From Sedimentitalea xiamensis (GTDB lineage: Bacteria; Pseudomonadota; Alphaproteobacteria; Rhodobacterales; Rhodobacteraceae): 64,000 bases of DNA. Under the pieces are notes generated by a model that saw only the letters and a program-made list of their open reading frames with translations, was not told the origin of the DNA and ran no database searches. The translations under genes and the position numbers were made by a program. The stretch spans positions 49,386 through 113,385 of the forward strand of contig NZ_JASNJE010000012.1 in assembly GCF_030164465.1 (NCBI RefSeq). The letters run 5' to 3'. This document shows positions 62,600 through 64,000 of this stretch, piece after piece (positions within the stretch are counted from its first letter, which is position 1; the number at the start of each line of letters is the position of its first letter).

Positions 62600-63673
62600 A
62601 TGGACGATCTGAAAGCGAAATATCTGGGCCAAATCGCCGGTGCAGCGGATGAAAACGCGCTGGAAACCATCCGGCTGGCCGCCGTCGGCAAGAAGGGCGA
62701 AGTCGCCCTGAAGATGCGCGAACTGGGAAAGATGACGCCCGAGGAACGCCAGGTGGCCGGCCCCGCGCTCAATGCGTTGAAGGACGAGATCAACTCGGCG
62801 CTGGCGGCGAAGAAGGCTGCACTTGCCGATGCCGCGCTGGACGCGCGCCTGCGCACCGAATGGCTCGACGTGACGCTGCCGTCCCGGACGCGGCGGCAGG
62901 GCACGCTGCATCCGGTGTCGCAAGTCACCGAGGAAGTCACCGCGATCTTTGCCGAACTCGGTTTTTCCGTCGCCGAAGGGCCGCGCATCGACACCGACTG
63001 GTATAATTTCGATGCGCTCAACATTCCCGGCCATCACCCGGCACGGGCCGAGATGGATACGTTCTACATGCACCGTGCGCCGGATGACGACCGCCCGCCG
63101 CACGTGCTGCGCACCCATACCAGCCCGGTCCAGATCCGCACGATGGAAAAGCGCGGCGCGCCCCTGCGCATCATCTGCCCCGGCGGCGTCTATCGCGCCG
63201 ACTACGACCAGACCCACACGCCGATGTTCCACCAGGTCGAGGGGCTTGCCATCGACAAGGACATCTCGATGGCCAACCTGAAATGGGTGCTGGAAGAGTT
63301 CTTCTCGGCCTTCTTCGAGATCAACGGCATCAAGACCCGCTTCCGGGCCTCCCACTTCCCCTTCACCGAACCCTCCGCCGAGGTCGATATTCAGTGTTCC
63401 TGGGTCGACGGGCAGTTGCGCATCGGCGAGGGCGACGGCTGGATGGAGGTTCTGGGCAGCGGCATGGTGCATCCCAAGGTGCTCCAGGCTGGCGGGATCG
63501 ACCCGAACGACTGGCAGGGCTTTGCCTTCGGTATGGGCATCGACCGCATTGCAATGCTGAAATACGGAATTCCCGACCTGCGCGCATTCTTTGATAGCGA
63601 CCTGCGCTGGCTGCGCCACTATGGCTTTGCGGCGCTCGACATGCCGACGCTGCATGGCGGCTTGTCGCGCTAG
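62600..63673 (+). CDS. pheS: Phenylalanine--tRNA ligase alpha subunit
   Basis: 357 residues. An N-terminal coiled-coil tRNA-binding arm is followed by the class II core. Motif 2 appears as [46 protein letters not shown] (the [11 protein letters not shown] end is diagnostic), and motif 3 as [22 protein letters not shown]. The Phe-binding pocket segment is [14 protein letters not shown]. It charges tRNA-Phe with PheT, whose gene must lie beyond the right edge or elsewhere. ATG 62600 follows GGGGG directly upstream. Confidence 0.97.
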   Translation: MDDLKAKYLGQIAGAADENALETIRLAAVGKKGEVALKMRELGKMTPEERQVAGPALNALKDEINSALAAKKAALADAALDARLRTEWLDVTLPSRTRRQGTLHPVSQVTEEVTAIFAELGFSVAEGPRIDTDWYNFDALNIPGHHPARAEMDTFYMHRAPDDDRPPHVLRTHTSPVQIRTMEKRGAPLRIICPGGVYRADYDQTHTPMFHQVEGLAIDKDISMANLKWVLEEFFSAFFEINGIKTRFRASHFPFTEPSAEVDIQCSWVDGQLRIGEGDGWMEVLGSGMVHPKVLQAGGIDPNDWQGFAFGMGIDRIAMLKYGIPDLRAFFDSDLRWLRHYGFAALDMPTLHGGLSR

Positions 63674-63731
63674 ACGCGGCGGGCGGCTTTCGGGACGCAG
63701 ACCGAAGATCGGGAAATACCGCCTCCGGAGC

Positions 63732-63745
63732 GAGGCTGAAGCCTC
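63732..63745. terminator. Small hairpin after pheS
   Basis: GAGGCTGAAGCCTC is a 5-bp stem with a TGAA loop (a GNRA-like tetraloop), 58 bases after the pheS stop. There is no T-run. It lies in a 292-bp region of which I can otherwise explain nothing, with three copies of CGGAGGC/GCCTCCG words nearby. Confidence 0.3.
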
Positions 63746-63965
63746 CGGGTTGCCGTTCCGCGGTCCCGACCGGTTGCGCGCCGTCAAGGATGAACCCGGT
63801 GGCTTGCATACCCGGAGGCCGCCGTCGCGCATGCCTCATGGGAAGATGCGCCCGGAGGCCCGGTCGTCGGTCAAAACCCGGTAGTGGGTCAGTTTGAAAT
63901 CTAGCGCCTCACACGCGCGCGAGGTTCCGTTTGCGTCGGATCAGGACTGCACCTATCTTATAGGC

Positions 63966-64000
63966 ATGACAGACAAACCCAAGAGACCCAGAGACGCGAA
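63966..64000 (+). CDS. N-terminal start of an unidentified gene, cut by the window edge
   Basis: ATG 63966 opens a frame reading MTDKPKRPRDA to the edge. It is lysine/arginine-rich from the start. A poor ATAGG lies ahead. No family is recognisable from eleven codons. It could also be a chance start, but pheS is usually followed on the same strand by another gene. Confidence 0.4.
   Translation, partial: MTDKPKRPRDA

Noticed and set aside
1..64000. tRNA genes, CRISPR arrays, insertion sequences and prophage genes.
   Set aside because: I scanned the intergenic gaps for tRNA T-loop patterns, spaced direct repeats, transposase motifs and integrases by eye and found none. A tRNAscan or CRISPR finder run would settle it.

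Overview
The window looks like chromosomal DNA of a GC-rich alphaproteobacterium, most likely a Rhodobacterales (Roseobacter-type) species. This is inferred from the MipZ cell-division ATPase, homospermidine synthase, the hisC-tyrC-extensin operon, a DUF2125 protein, a MotA/MotB-like pair and the general protein style. No database comparison was possible. I see no tRNA, rRNA, CRISPR array, transposase or phage gene.

Left part (1-17.9 kb): mostly housekeeping genes. These are a partial methyltransferase, gloB, clpA, an M23 peptidase, a MotB-like/MotA-like pair with a very long coiled coil, a ChaC-type gamma-glutamylcyclotransferase, DUF2125, the hisC-tyrC-extensin operon with overlapping stop/start codons, a class V aminotransferase divergent from an Lrp-type regulator, homospermidine synthase, rpsD and a ribokinase-family kinase.

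Middle part (17.9-36.3 kb): accessory metabolism. A hydantoinase/oxoprolinase pair (hyuB, hyuA) lies on the minus strand, followed by a PCu(A)C-like protein without copper ligands and a divergent polytopic membrane protein. Then comes a roughly 12-kb plus-strand catabolic cluster: a periplasmic binding protein, LivHMGF-type ABC transporter genes, a two-gene xanthine-dehydrogenase-type molybdenum hydroxylase, a 6-hydroxynicotinate-reductase-like iron-sulfur flavoprotein, a UPF0280 (ApbE-superfamily) protein and a DUF1185 protein. Most of these genes overlap by 1-8 bases. The layout suggests uptake, hydroxylation and reduction of an N-heterocyclic acid. The ApbE-like protein is a candidate to flavinylate the reductase. 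This is the most interesting system in the window.

Right-middle part (36.3-47.2 kb): an octaheme cytochrome fused to HEAT/TPR repeats, a Crp/Fnr regulator, an exported arylsulfatase, and a complete MoxR-DUF58-DUF4381-VWA-VWA/TPR-BatD operon whose second VWA protein has a degraded metal site.

Right part (47.3-64 kb): agmatinase, a secreted cyclase-family protein, an 890-bp gene-poor stretch, mipZ, a two-component system divergent from an HtrA protease, a porin-like protein, a decayed LysE fragment, accA, a taurine/nitrate-type ABC importer, an MFS transporter, a beta-lactamase-fold hydrolase, pheS, and the first codons of an unidentified gene at the right edge.
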